In this document: one piece after another, positions 20,955 to 33,400 of the stretch | Numbering within the stretch: position 1 is the first letter of the stretch | How the letters are laid out: the number at the start of each line of letters is the position of its first letter | NCBI RefSeq assembly: GCF_000313135.1 | Contig: NW_004457631.1 | Location: forward strand, 8,527-57,584 | Direction: 5' to 3' | DNA from: Acanthamoeba castellanii str. Neff | Taxonomy: Eukaryota > Discosea > Longamoebia > Acanthamoebidae | DNA: 49,058 nucleotides | The notes under the pieces: model-generated | Database searches by the model: none | Told to the model about the DNA's origin: nothing | Seen by the model: the letters and a program-made list of their open reading frames with translations, nothing else | Translations under genes and position numbers: made by a program

Positions 20955-22987
20955 ATGCAGACGTCATCACACCAGCCCCTGCTGCCCGTGGTGAACCCAG
21001 GCGCCGCGGCCGAAGGGATGTCGGGTCGCCACGGCCTACCGCGAAAGAAGAAGTCGGGCCTGGGCGGTGCAGCCAGGAGCAAGGACTTTAGAGCCTGCGG
21101 CCTGGGGGTGGTCCTGGTCATGTGCGTCTACGGCGCCTTCTACGTGCTGCTCGAGAAGTCGGGCGAGGTCGACTGCCCGGTGTGCCACGAGGTCATCACC
21201 CCCGCCACCGCGCGACTCCACACCGACGGCTACCACACCCTGCTACGCGAGCGATGGGACCCCACCCGCTTCCACGACAACGCTACGCGGTGGCAGGACT
21301 GTGTGGCCAAGACCCACCCCGACTACCCAGCCATCTCCGAGTACGAGCACACAAGACCCGTCCTCGTCTGGACATGGCATACGCTCGAGAACTTCCTCTA
21401 CATTCACCAGGTCCGTTCTTGCGTGTTGTGTCAAAAGAAATGTAGAGCTGACACATGTGTGTGCGGTGCGCGTGAGCGGTGTGCGGGGTGTAGGAGTCGG
21501 TACGGAGTTGCCCGGTACCGTGCTTCATTGCGTCGGACGTGCACATGAAGCAGGAGTGTCTGGACGAGGTCGACGGGTTCATCTTCCACCCGCCCACGGT
21601 GGCGCACAGGCCCTACGAGCCTCTGGTGAAGAAGCCCCATCAGCAGTGGATCCTCTTCTCCACCGAGTCCGAGCTCAACTACCCCATGCTCGAAGGTGTC
21701 GAATCTTGTCGTGTGTGTGTGTGTTTGCGCGCGCGCGGTGGTGTGGAGATGACGCACAAACTTAAAAACCGCTCCCTCCAGACCCCAAGTTCATGTCCAA
21801 GTTCGACATCAACATGACGTACCACTTGGAGGATGCGGTGCCTTTCACCTACTACATCGACATCGACTTCTACACCAAGTACTGGCAGCACCCGATCCTG
21901 CCCAAGGTCTGTCAACTCGCCACGACACACGACACACGAAACACGGCACACATAACACGCACGACACACGATGGTGCATGAGCTGTACTGACGTGACGTG
22001 ACGCACCATGAACAGACGGCCAAGGCTCCGGTGATGATGATGATCTCCAACTGTGAGCCAAAGTCGCCGCGCAACCAGTACCTCGCCGAGCTGATGCGCT
22101 ACATCGACATCGACTCCTACGGCAAGTGCTTCCACAACAAGGTGAGTTGATCTCGAGTTGTGTGTGTGCGTGGCTCGTGTGCCGTGTGTCGTGTGTCGTG
22201 TGTCGTGGCGAGTGCGTGTGTCCTGTGCGCGTGCGATCTTACCGTGCGTGTGCGGCAGGACATACCGAGGGAGATGGACGGGTGGCCGTGGTGGGAGGTC
22301 AAGTGGAACATCACGGCGCAGTACAAGTTCACCATCGCCATTGAGAACTCCATCTCTCTCGACTACGTCACCGAGAAGCTCTTCCACTCCTTCATCGTCG
22401 GCACCGTCCCCAGTACGCCAACACCTTTTCTTCCGCCCGCGAGTCGTGTGTCGTGTCGTGTGCTGTTGTGTGACATTGTGCGTGTGTGGCACGGTGTCGT
22501 GCTGGCGTAGTCTACCTGGGGGCGCCTAACGTGGACAGCTTCGCTCCGGCGGAGAAGTCGGTCATCAAGGTCACTGACTTTGAGTGCGTCACCCACGATC
22601 TCCTCCATTCCACACTTGCGTGTCCTAACGTGTGTCGTGTGTCGCGTGCGGTGCGCGTTTGCAGTGGTCCGAAGGAGTTGGCCGCCTACTTAAGGGCGTT
22701 GGACGAGGACGACGATGCCTACGGGGAGTACCTGCAGTGGAAGCGGGACGGGCCGTCGCAGAGCTTCGTCGACCTCCAGCGGACCTCGCCCCGCACCGGA
22801 CCCTGCCGGTACCCCGCCACCCTCGTCACTGGCCCTCTGACTTGCTTTGACTTTGACTGTTCCACTGTGGTGGTGGTTGCTGTTGGTTGTGCAATGCGAC
22901 AGGCTGTGCAAACGAATCGCGGAGCTGCAGAACCTGACGCCGTCAAAGAGGGAAATGGCCGCGCGGCATCACCACCACAAGCACTGA
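20877..22987 (+). CDS. GT10-family alpha-1,3/4-fucosyltransferase
   Basis: Eight exons (20877-21410, 21494-21695, 21782-21906, 22016-22141, 22259-22412, 22511-22583, 22665-22808, 22903-22987) join in phase to 480 residues, or 454 if the ATG at 20955 is used. A type II anchor (LGVVLVMCVYGAFYVLL) follows a basic cytosolic stretch. Family motifs appear in order: KFDINMTYHLEDAVPF, MISNCEPKSPRNQYLAEL, IDIDSYGKCFHNK, and the GDP-fucose site YKFTIAIENSISLDYVTEK followed by GTVPIYLGAPNVDSFAP. GT10 enzymes transfer L-fucose from GDP-fucose to GlcNAc in N-glycans or other glycans in the Golgi lumen. The C-terminus ends in a His-rich tag-like HHHHKH. The second ATG fits a normal short cytosolic tail better; the first adds 26 residues without obvious function. 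Confidence 0.92.
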
Positions 22988-23216
22988 CGAAGAGGAAGCA
23001 AAAAAGACAAAGAGAGAGAGAGAGAGAGAGAGAGAGGAGCTCGTACCGGGCACGCGCCATCATGTCGATGATGGCCGGTTGGTGGAAATATCTAATTTAT
23101 TGTTGATCGTGTGGTTGGACACTGCAGACAACACACACGCGATACAACACGATACGATACGACACACACCCGTGTGCGGACAGAGGAAACGTACAACATC
23201 ATCATCGTCGTCATCA

Positions 23217-24456
23217 TCAAACGTTGTCGTGTACGATCTGGTAGACGTTGAGGCCGACGACGAGGCCCACGAGCAGGACTATGACCACGATCAGTCCGTA
23301 GGCCATGCCCGTCGCATGCGGCATGAGCCACCCCGGCAGCGCCCGGAACGCCGGCATCTCGTCCACGTCATCACAATCGTCGTCGACACCCGCCGCCGCC
23401 TCACTGTCGACACTCTTCACGCCGTAGGCCGGGTTGGGGGTGGGTTGATGGTGGTGGTGGTGGTCGATGGTGAGATAGCCGCCGCCGGCGAGCAGGTCTG
23501 GCCCGGCCGTTGCAGCGGCGGCGGCGGTGGTGTTGTGTTCGATGTGGTCGGCCGGGTTGTGGGTCCGGCTCCAATGGAGGGCGCGGATGTAGATGAGGAG
23601 CGGGAGGATGAAGTTGATGGTCGACTGGAGGAAGAGCGACGCAAAGTTGATCACCGTCGTCAGGCCGCTGCCCGTGTAGAACGGAATCGCTGATGACCAC
23701 GACGACCACATTAAAGAAGTTCAAAAAAAGAAGAGAAGGATAGGTTACACGTCAGTCGACATTCTCGTAATATGTGGGTGATATGTATGTATATATATAT
23801 ATATATAACGATTGTTTACATGTGTGTATGTATGTACCGATGAGCCAGGGGAAGATGACGGAGAAGAAGAAGGCCCAGTACTTGTTGCAGAGGTTGTTGT
23901 CGATCAGGTTGTACCGCACGATGATCCTGCGCGTGTGCCACCCCCAATCGATTACTAGGGCGAAAAAGAGCGAAAGAGGCGGGCGGGGGGGGGAGGCGAG
24001 AGGCGGGCGAAAGGGGGACGAGAAGGAGCGGGTACGCGTAGACGGGGATGGAGGTGACGAAGATGGCGGCGGGGATGAAGTAGCCGCTGATGCGCGAGAG
24101 GATGAAGCAGCCGTCGCAGTGGGACTGGAGCATCGTCAGCAGATTGTTGTCGCCCGTGTACACGAACGCCAGCGCGCCTGTGTGTGTGCGGTGTGTGCGG
24201 TGAGTCCACACGACAGCGCGTGTGCGGCGTGCGGCGGTGACGGGGGGCGGGCGGTGCGTCGAGGGTACCGATGATGCCAACGAAGAAGAAGACGACCGAG
24301 GCGATGGTGGTGCTGGCGATGAGGCTGGGCTTGACGCTCACATTCGACGCCTTCTCGCTGCACCAGCTCGGCACCGTGATCGCCATCACGAAGTTGNNNN
24401 NNNNNNNNNNNNNNNNNNNNNNNNNNNNNNNNNNNNNNNNNNNNNNNNNNNNNNNN

Positions 24457-24504
<48 letters not shown>

Positions 24505-26077
24505 GCGTGTGCGTGTGCGTGTGAGTGTGCGTGTGTGCGTGTGTGCGTGTCGTGCGACAGACATGGGCATACATGATGGTGCCGAGCACGTTGGTCTGGG
24601 ACGAGGTGACGACGGGGATGCTGCCTTCGACGCCCTTACGGAAGAAGTCGACCGTCCACAAGATCACGATCGCGATCAACGACACCACAGCCGCTACGAT
24701 CGCGGTGCGTGTCGTGTCGTGTCGTGTGTGCGTGTGTCGTGTCGTGTGTCGTGTCGTGTGGCATGTGGCGTGTCAGCAGAACGCGGGCGAACAATGGAGG
24801 CGGCGGAGAAGAGGGCCAATTCACCTTCTTGGACGATGATGTTCTTGTTGAGGTTGAGGTAGCCGAGGGGGGCCACGATCAACAGAATCACGATCATGCC
24901 CAGCGATAGCACGTACGACTGCGCACGGCAACGTCAGGTCGGCAGTACACGACACGCGTCGCATACGACACGCACGGCAGCACACGACACGCACGACCCC
25001 ACGTATCACCGCACACGACACGCGACACACAACACGCGAGGCACGTACGTCGCCGAAGGGGGTGATGTCCTTGCCGGCGGTCTCGACGCACGTCCACCCG
25101 AAATCGGGGTAGAACTCCACCGCGCAGGTCGCCTTGACCGCCACGAACGCAAAATCCAGCGTCTGCGCACACGCACACACAAATCATCAACAACGCGCGC
25201 GCGTGTGCGGTGCGTGTGTGTGCGTGTGCGGTGTGTGCGTGTGCGTGTATGTGTGCTGTGCGTGTGTGCGGCATGAGTGGAGGGGTACCTGCGCGGAGAC
25301 GATGAGGGAGGCGATGATGAGCGACAAGAGCGAGACGATGAGGATGAGCAGCACGATCAGGTAGAACCACCGCGGGAAAAAGAACTTCACAAGCGTCGTC
25401 AGCTCCACCTTGCCCTGCACACCGCACACGCCCAGCGCACACACCGCACCAGCGCACACACACCACCGCACACGCGCGTGCGTGAGATCGCGTGTGCGAC
25501 GCGCGAGTGCGGTGAGGGGCGAGAGAGAGAGAGACCTGGAAGCGGCTGTTTCCGGGCACGAGGGCCATGGAGTGAACGAGGAGGAGGGACGAGAGCAGGC
25601 ACACGGCCCACATGAACCCCACCGCCACCAGCGGCGTCACCCACCCGGCCTCCTGCACCACCACCGGAATCGACACAATCGCTGCATGCACACCGCACAC
25701 GCACACGCGCGCCGCACACGCGTGAGGGATGAATGACACACGCCGCACGCGCGGGGAGAGAGAGAGAGAGCCGAACCGGGTCCAGTTATGGAGTTGATGA
25801 GGAGACACACGCTGCCGAAGGTGCCGATCTGTTTGTCGCCGTCGAGTTCGGTCGCGGGGCTGGCTGCTCGGCTCCGGCGCTGCCAGAAGGCCCACCACGG
25901 GCGGCCACCACCGGACTTGAGCGTGTCGTCGACGACCAGGAGCGGTCGGCCCTCGCCGCCGCCGGCGCGGGTAGCGGCTCCATCTTGTTGTGGTTGATGA
26001 AGATGATGATGTTGCGTTGAGTTCTCGGCTTCACCACCACCAAGATTTTTTGCGTGTCGGTAGTTGTTGATCGACAT
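23217..26077 (-). CDS. AAAP-family (SLC36/SLC38-like) amino acid transporter; one exon cut by an assembly gap
   Basis: Ten exons are visible: 26077-25777, 25681-25536, 25414-25289, 25162-25049, 24918-24825, 24693-24563, about 24396-24269, 24177-24036, 23926-23838 and 23689-23217. After a ~70-residue polar N-terminus the first helix reads GTFGSVCLLINSITGPGAIV, continuing SIPVVVQEAGWVTP. This is the unwound first-helix signature of the amino acid/auxin permease superfamily. About eleven hydrophobic helices follow, including WFYLIVLLILIVSLLSLIIA, SYVLSLGMIVILLIV and WAFFFSVIFPWLIG. A loop near DNNLLTMLQSHCDGCF lies between later helices. A long His/Pro/Asp-rich loop (HHHHHQPTPNPAYG) separates the last helix, GLIVVIVLLVGLVVGL. 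Substrate and direction are unknown; family members move neutral or cationic amino acids with H+ or Na+. The start of the seventh exon lies in the N gap. Confidence 0.85.
24397..24456. other. Assembly gap (60 N) beside a GT microsatellite
   Basis: Sixty N bases. On the right they abut a (GT)n tract; on the left they cut straight into coding sequence of the transporter (NFVMAITVPSW in minus sense). The gap therefore hides a 3' splice site and the first part of one exon, and its true length is unknown. Confidence 0.95.
24457..24548. repeat. (GT)n/(GTGTGC)n microsatellite
   Basis: A GT dinucleotide tract that grades into GTGTGC and GTGTGAGTGTGC repeats. It fills the transporter intron between the donor at 24562 and the assembly gap, and probably caused the gap. 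Confidence 0.9.
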
Positions 26078-26608
26078 GATGGACCGAGGAAGGAGAAGTC
26101 GCCAGTTTTGAGGGTGGTGGTGGTGGAGGGGGAAGGAGTGAAGTGATCCCGATCAAGATTGAAGATGACGGTGAGGCTGTTGATGAACGAGATTGGTTGA
26201 GAGACTGTCTGACCAAATCCTACGTAAAATCGTTGAGATTTGAATCTCGACGATGATCGGGATGACGATGATGAAGAGGAGAACGAGGAGAGGAAGAGGA
26301 AGAGGAGCGCAATAAAGCAAAGGGTTGGGGAAGTGGTGCGGCGCCGGGCTTGTCGTGCGACTTTTCCTGAGCGGCGCGTGCCAGTTGGCCGCAATTAAAA
26401 TCGGGCCACCAACCACGAACGACACCAACGAAGAGACACCTGGCGCGAGTGCAGTCGTGTGCGCGTGTCGTGTCGTGTGGTGTGTGTGTGTGTGTGTGTC
26501 GTGCGCGTGTGTTGTGTCGTGTGTGTGCGAGTGCTCCAATAAATAGGCCTCTACTATAGTTCGACCGGTGGAGGTGTACATCGCAGCGCCGCCACCACCT
26601 TCCATTGC
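26078..26608. other. Intergenic stretch with GTCGTG simple repeat, no gene seen
   Basis: About 530 bases between the transporter start and the 3' end of the SAP30BP-like gene, both minus strand. It should hold the transporter promoter. A GTGTCGTGTCGTGTGGTGTG block with a GT run spans about 26458-26530. No supported coding frame or RNA gene is seen. Confidence 0.4.
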
Positions 26609-28080
26609 TCACTTCTGCCGCAGCTTCGCCTCGATCTCCGCTTTCTTGGCCAGCCTGCCAAGTCCACACACGCGCGCTCGATTGTGAGCCTCACCGTCGC
26701 ACACACCGCACACACCGCACACGCCACGACACACCACGACACGACACACATGTGCGTACGCGTATTCGGCGTATCGGGAGCCGCTGGTGGTGGTCGTGGT
26801 CGTGGCGGCGGGTTGCGACGCTCCGGGCTTGGCGCCGGCGGCGGGTTCGCCCTGGTCCCACTTGCTCCGCGGCCGCTTGGTGCCCTCGACCACCTTCACG
26901 ATCGGCCGCGGAATCCCAAGGCCCACCGCCGCCGCCGCGCCGCCCGGGACCACCACGCCCCCGGCCTGCAGCCCCGCCGACCCCGCTCCCTCGCCCGTCG
27001 TGAAATCGATCGCCGTACGATCTGCCGCACACGCACCACCGCACACAAGACACGACACACACCACCGCACACGCACGACACGACACGACACGACACAAAA
27101 GGTGGTGAGCTAAAGTGATGTAAGTGGGGTGGTATGGGTGGTGGTGGGGTGTACTCTGCTGGGCGGCGGCCTTCTGGCGCTTTTGGCGCTCCATGACTTC
27201 AGCGGCCTCGCGCCGGATGGCGGCCGGGTCGAACAGCTCCTTCGGGTAGTTCGACCCCGTCTCGTCGATCCCTGCGCAACATTTATTAATTATTATTACT
27301 ATTATTATTATATCCCGCATTGTGCGGTGTGTGCGGTGTGTGCGGTGTGTGCGGTGTGTGCGTGTTACGAGGTGGAGAGGTGGTTACCGCAGTGGGAGAC
27401 GAGCCAGTTGAGCATGTAGGGGTTCTTGAAGTTGCGCGCGTGCCGGATCTTCTCGTTGATGCTCTTGGCACGGCCCTCTCTTCGCAGCCGATGGAACTGA
27501 ACGATCTTGCCCTGCACCACCGCACACGCACACACGACCGCACGCACCACCGCACACACCGCACGCGAGTGAGCTCACCGCAAGCAGGCCACGGAGACGA
27601 GTGAGGGATATGTAAGTGAGTGAGTAGTACCTGAAGCGAGGCATCGGGTGGTCGTGCAGGTCGTGGTGGCAGCATCAACTCCATCAACGATCGGCCATCT
27701 ACAGGTCAACGATAACGTTAATTAAAATAAAAGAAAGTGTGATTTAATTTGATTACAAATCAGTGATTTGAACAGAAATGAAGCGCACCTCTGGTGTAGA
27801 AGGACTGATCCTCAAAATCGGCCTTGTGATCTTCTTCCATTCTGCTCTCCTCGGCCTCCTCGTCTTCATCTCTCGCTGCGCCGTTCTGGTCTTCTTGGTC
27901 ATCTCGCTGCTCCTCACCTTCCGCTACGCGTCGCCGCTTGTGGGGCGATGTAGATCGCTCTTCACCTTCACCTTCTTCGACGTGATCGTAAGCGACCAGT
28001 CCGCCCTCCTCTTTCTTCTCTTCCTCTTCCTCCTCTTCGTCCTCCGTATGGTCGTACGAGAGCCCCAACAGTCCGCTCAT
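26609..28080 (-). CDS. SAP30BP/HCNGP-family nuclear protein
   Basis: Six exons (28080-27789, 27698-27631, 27511-27388, 27271-27155, 27021-26760, 26654-26609) join in phase to 302 residues. The N-terminus is acidic (EEEEEEEKKEEGG) with a nuclear localisation-like KRRR. The family core is plain: LPPRPARPPDASLQGKI, RNFKNPYMLNWLVSHCGIDE, then TGSNYPKELFDP and a basic helix (EVMERQKRQKAAAQQ). A TAIDFTTGEG motif and a late KRPRSKWDQ match the order seen in animal SAP30BP, and total length is close to the animal protein. Animal SAP30BP was described as a transcriptional co-repressor partner of SAP30 and has been linked to splicing factors acting on short introns. The second role would suit a genome with hundreds of tiny introns, but that link is inference. 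Most donors here are GTAC or GTGC. Confidence 0.88.
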
Positions 28081-28310
28081 CTTCTCTCTTCTTCCAACAA
28101 TCACCTCCTTGCCGTTGGCCCACCTTCCGTGTTTGGCGCGTGGCTTTTTCTCTTCTTTTTCCTTTCCTTTTCTTCACTCACTTCTTTTTCTCTTCAATTT
28201 CTTGACGCCAGTTACCCGAATTCATTTCCCTTTATTCATTGGGCGCCTTTTTCGAAAAAGAGGGGACAAAACAAAAGGGGAGGCCCAACAAGGGAGCACT
28301 ACCAACATAG
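28081..28310. promoter_or_regulatory. Divergent promoter between SAP30BP-like and NADAR genes
   Basis: These 230 bases separate the two divergent start codons (28080 minus, 28311 plus). The middle is T/C-rich (28140-28200). No TATA box is obvious. Assigned from position only. Confidence 0.4.
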
Positions 28311-29248
28311 ATGAAGCGCAACTTCAAGGCCACGTACATCCCGCCATCTTCGCCGGCGCCTGTGTCGGCACCCTCGTCGTCATCGTCGTCATCGTCGTCA
28401 TCGGGGCCTGCTGCATCGTGCGCGAGTGATGGCGAGAGCGTCATCAAGTTCTACGGCGCACGTAATGCCAACGGCTGCTTCTCCAACTTCTCCGCCCACC
28501 CCATTCTCCTACGAGGCAAGCAGTGGCCGGTACACCTAACCTTCAATTTTTTATATTAATAAATATAAACTAATTAATAAACAAACTAACAATGTTGTAT
28601 TAACATTGGAACGTGCAGACGACTGAGCACTACTTCCAGGCGCAGAAGTTTGCAGGTATGAATGCACTCCTGATGACAAGGCGCCACGGCAACTGATGAT
28701 GATATATATCGCAACATTACTCCAGGCACGCCCATGGAGGAGACGATCCGACTCGCAGACACGCCGGCACGGGCCAAGAAGCTGGGCCGCAGCCACAAGG
28801 CCACCCGACGCGCCGATTGGGAAAAGGTATGTCCTGCGTTTTGATTGGTTGGTAGCGTTTACAGTGCTAACCAACCACAACAACCGCAGGTGAAGGATGA
28901 CTACATGTACAAGTGCGTGCTGGCCAAGTTCAGCCAACACGTCAGCATCCGACGAACGCTGCTCGACACCGGCGACGCACTCCTCGTCGAACACACCTCC
29001 GCTGGTACTTACGAACTACTCGGATCGGACCTATTCAAAAAACAATGGTGTGGGGCTGATGTGGGACACGTGTCGTGCGGGCTGCAGACAGCTACTGGGG
29101 CGATGGCGGCGATGGGTCGGGCAAGAACATGCTGGGCAAGATCCTCATGCGCGTGCGCGACGAGCTGCGCGGACAACAGGAGCCGACCAACAAAGCCCAA
29201 AAGGCCTCACGCGGCACGCTCGTCAACAAGCGTAATAACGACACATAA
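28311..29248 (+). CDS. NADAR (YbiA/DUF1768) family protein
   Basis: Five exons (28311-28529, 28619-28655, 28726-28826, 28890-29004, 29088-29248) join in phase to 210 residues. After a Ser/Pro-rich N-terminus of ~45 residues, one NADAR domain fills the rest: IKFYGARNANGCFSNFSAHP, WPTTEHYFQAQKFAGTP, KKLGRSHKATRRADWEKVK, then LLDTGDALLVEH, SYWGDGGDGSGKNMLGKIL and MRVRDELR. These match the conserved Glu/Trp/Tyr-rich pocket of YbiA-type proteins. Bacterial and plant YbiA domains hydrolyse the N-glycosidic bond of riboflavin-pathway intermediates, and other NADAR proteins remove ADP-ribose from guanine bases in DNA. Which applies here is open. All exons have standard AG acceptors. The C-terminal tail after residue ~190 is short and basic. 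Confidence 0.92.
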
Positions 29249-29351
29249 AAACTATGATCATTCCTCACATTCCAGTAGTGACTATTGCCTTTGTCAAGCT
29301 GATGATTGTTTTCTTCAGTGATCTGGTGCTGGATGACGATGATGATGGGCT

Positions 29352-30446
29352 CTAGTAGGGATTGGCCTTCTTGAAGGCGCGTTCGAGGAGGGCCACGCGA
29401 CCTCGGAGCTGGGAGGAGATGAGGCCCGGGCCGGAGGTGGCCTCGTTCAGCTCCTGGGCCGTGTCGCGGTGGACCGACTGCGGCGAGGCCGAGTGGGCGA
29501 GCGGCGGCGGCAACGAGGAGGAGAAAGAGGACGGCGGCAGGGAGGGGTCGGAGGAGGGAAGGCGCAGGGCCTTGGGGAACTTGATGCGCATGATGCCGGT
29601 CGGCCACACCACCTGCATGTGCGGGAAGCGAGACATGAACCACACCTTGAGCGCGTACGTGAGCTCCATACAGCCTGCACGACACATACGACACGGCACA
29701 CGACACGACCAACGACACGACACGACACATGACGCGCTGTCAGTCAAAAAACAACGTTGCGTCGCATCTTGATGTGATCAGAGAAAAGAACGCACCCCGC
29801 AGGTCGATGAAGTGCAGTCGCGGGCAGTGCTCCACCACGTACATGACGGCCTCGTTGCTGATCGGCAGGCAGCTCAATGTCAGCTGTCGACACACACACG
29901 AGGGTCAGCAATGGTCGAGCGCACGAGCGCACACACAGCAGACAAGACGTACTTCTTTCATGCCGCGGAGGTACTGGCCCAGCTTGAGCACGGCCGCCTC
30001 GCTGACCTTGCTGCAGCTGCCGATGTTGAGCTTCGTCTAATCATGGCAACACGCGACACACACACACATAACAGTGAGTGAGCCGACAGCCAACACAACA
30101 CGCCCTATGTTGCGCGCCGTGTGCGGGTTTCCTGGGCACGCACCAGGGAGGGAATGGTGGAGAGCAACGACAAGGCTCGTGCGGACAGGAGGCTGCACTC
30201 GGCCAGCAGCAGCGTGTGCAGCCTCGAGTGGCACTGCGCCGCGCTCGCCGCCGCCGCCGCCGCAGTATCATCATCGTCGGTCATCTCCTCCTCCTCCTCG
30301 CCGTCCGCCGAGCTGGCGGTGTGGAGGTGGCTAGCGGCCAGCAGCTGGTGCCGTTTCCAGAGCTTGCGGTTCACGCCGTGGGCGCGCACGAGGGCCAGCA
30401 GCCCGGCGTCGCCCACCCGACGGCAGAACCGCAGGTCCAGCTCCTG

Positions 30447-30477
<31 letters not shown>

Positions 30478-33400
30478 GTCACCGACAACCACGGAGACGT
30501 GAGCGGGCGCATGTCGAAGGAGAGCTGCAGGGGCTGTGGTCGCACCTCGGCGTGCGGCAGCGTGGCCAGGTTGACGAGTGCCTGCGAGGTGAGGTTTTCG
30601 CAGTAGGACAGCCGGACCACCTGCAGCATCTTGCACTCGGCGATCGCTTCTGTCGTTCGATCGCCTAGCGGCAGCAACGGAAGCGATGTGTGAGTGATCA
30701 GCCATTGTCGTGCGGTGTCGCGTGTGTCATGTGTGCCGTCTGTGTGTGCCGTCTGTGTCATGTCGTGTGTTTGGGGGCGGGTGTGTACCCATGTTGGGAA
30801 GGCCGGCCAGCTCGATCACGCGCAAAGCCGTCAGCTTGGGCAGATAATTGTACACGGGCGCTGAACTCACATTCTTACAATTGCTGAAACTGCACCGCCC
30901 GGGGAAAAGAAAGATAATCATGAGCGGCTGGTCATCTCCCAAGATTGGCCCGCAGTCAGTGTTGATTGTGTGTGTGTGTGTGTGTGGCGGAGAGCGTACT
31001 TGAGAGAGGTGAGGTTGGGACAATGCTGAGCAATCAGAGCGAGACAGGTCCCGGTGATGCCTCGCACGTTGGCCGCGCTCAGGTACTCCAGGTGGGGCAG
31101 CCGCTTGACCACCTCGCCCAGGCTGTTATCCTGAGTATGTGGAAGTCACCATTTAATGAGCGTGTGTGTGTGTCGTGTGTGTCGTGTATGCGGCGTACAT
31201 TGAGTTCGGAGGAGCCGATGTCGAGCGAGGTGAGGGCGGGGTGGGGCACGGGCGGCTTGGCGACGAGGAGCTGATAGATGGAGACCAGCGTGTGCGCCTG
31301 GAACACGCGCGCGGTCCGCTCGGTCTGCGCGGTGAGGCCCGGCCGGTTGCCCGAGTTGTACAGGTCGAGCGTGCGCAGCCGCGGCATCGCGCCGGGCACC
31401 AGCGCGTGCAGCAGAATGCGGGAGAACGCGATCTTCTCGCAGTCGCGCGCCTTGAGCTCGGTCAGCGAGTGCGACATGCGCTTGAGCAGTTGCACCAGCA
31501 TGCCGTCGGTCACGTTCTTGTTGCGCGAGAGATCGATCGCGTGCAGGTGAATGCCGCCGCTGCCGCCGGGCGCGGCTGACGGTAGGAACTGCTCGAGGCT
31601 CGCGTCGGACACCCGGTGGCAGTGCTTGAGGCACAGATGGGTGAGCCGCGGCAGCCGAGCGAACGAAGTGGTGCACACGTCGTTGGTGACGTAGTCGTTG
31701 GTAGTGAGGTTGAGGGACTCCAGGGCCGGGCAGCAGGCGGCGAGCCGGCTCAGGCAGTGGCCCGACACCTTGGTGTAGGCCAGGTTGAGGTGGCGCAGGT
31801 TGGGCAGCAGCCCGAGCGTGATCTCGGTGAAGTGCACCAGCGGACAGCTCTCGAGATCGAGCCACGTCAGCACAAACGCGCCCCTCGAAGGAGGCCGAGC
31901 GGCAGTCGCCTCTGCCTCCTCGCCCTTCTTTCCTTCGCTTTCGCTTTCGCTCTTCTCTTCACTTTCGTTTTCGTTTCCTTCTTCGCCGTCTTGTGATCCG
32001 CTGAGCCGCAACTGCTGCCAGACCCGCTTCTGGGTGAAGTGGTGGCTGGGCAGGTCCTCCTCGAGCACGTGGGTCACCATGGCGCAGTTCTTCAGGTTGA
32101 GCGTTGTCAGCCGCGGGCAGCGGTTGATCAGAATATCCACCGAGTTGCCCGTAATCGACGTGTGCGACAAATCGCAACTTTCCAGGCTGGGCAACGGCGG
32201 TTGTGTGTTGGCCTGTTGCGTGTGTGCGGTCGTGCGGTGTGTGTTGTGAGTGTGTGCGTGTGCGTGTGCGTGTGTGCGTGTGGGCGTGTGTGCGTGCATG
32301 GACGAGTCGAGGAAGGAGGCACGGTACCCGCAGGGAAGGCACTGCACGCCGGACCTTGAGTCGCTTGGGCTCGAGCACGTTGCGGGAGACGTCGAAGTAC
32401 TTGCGTTGGGTCATCTTTCGCACGTTCACGAGGAACAGCTGCGCCGGCTCCTCGGTCATGACCCTCAGCTTGGTTCCCTGCACCGGTCATCCATGACTTT
32501 AGCAAGCGCTGGTGTTGTGCGTGCGTGATGGGTGTGGTGTGTCGCGTGTGTATGTGTGTGTGGTGTGGACCACGTGAATAGGTGTGTGTGTGTGGTGTGT
32601 GTGGTGTTGTGGACCATGTGAATAGGTGTGGGAGACACGGACCTCCTTTTGCCCGGTGGCGTGGAAGGACTGGTAGGCTTCCTCGAGCTTTGCAGTGTTG
32701 TCCAGCGAGAACTCCTTCCAGCCGGGCTGTTCCAATCGCAACGTGAACGGGTCCTTCCAGTACCACCGCACTACAATATTGGAAACATACGAGCAAAAGT
32801 TGAGCCGTTGCGCATTCGGTTACATGTGATGTTCTTCTGATGAGAGTTTATGTACCAGTGTCGTATCGTTCGCCAAAGAGCACTTGGAAGGTTCCATCTA
32901 AACGCACACGCACACACCGCACATGCACACGGAAATGACGGAAATGGTGAAACGGTGAAACGGTGACACCACGACTTAAGAAGAAGCGTAGAGAAGGCGG
33001 GAAAAGCCGGGAGGCATGTACCGGTGAGGTAGGCGCATCGGCTGAGGTCGAGCTGGGTGATGGCCCACGCGCATTCGGCGAGCACCAGCAGCGACCAATC
33101 CCGCAGCCAATGGTAGCCGGAGCACACCACCTTCTGCACCAGCACAGCAGGCGACCGTTCCTCCGCTGATGAAACGACAACGCGTTGTCAGCAAGGCGAG
33201 CATGTGTGCGGTGTGTGCGGTGCGTGTGCGGTACCCGGGAGGCGCGAATTTCGGAGCTGCTCGCGGTGCCCCAGGAGCTCGATGAACTGGTCCTTGAGGG
33301 GCGTGGACCAGCAGCACATCTCCAGGAACAGGTAGAGCTCGTTGGCCTCCAGGAAGCCCTCGATGAGCGACAGGAGCAGCTGCTGCTGTCGGGTGACCCC

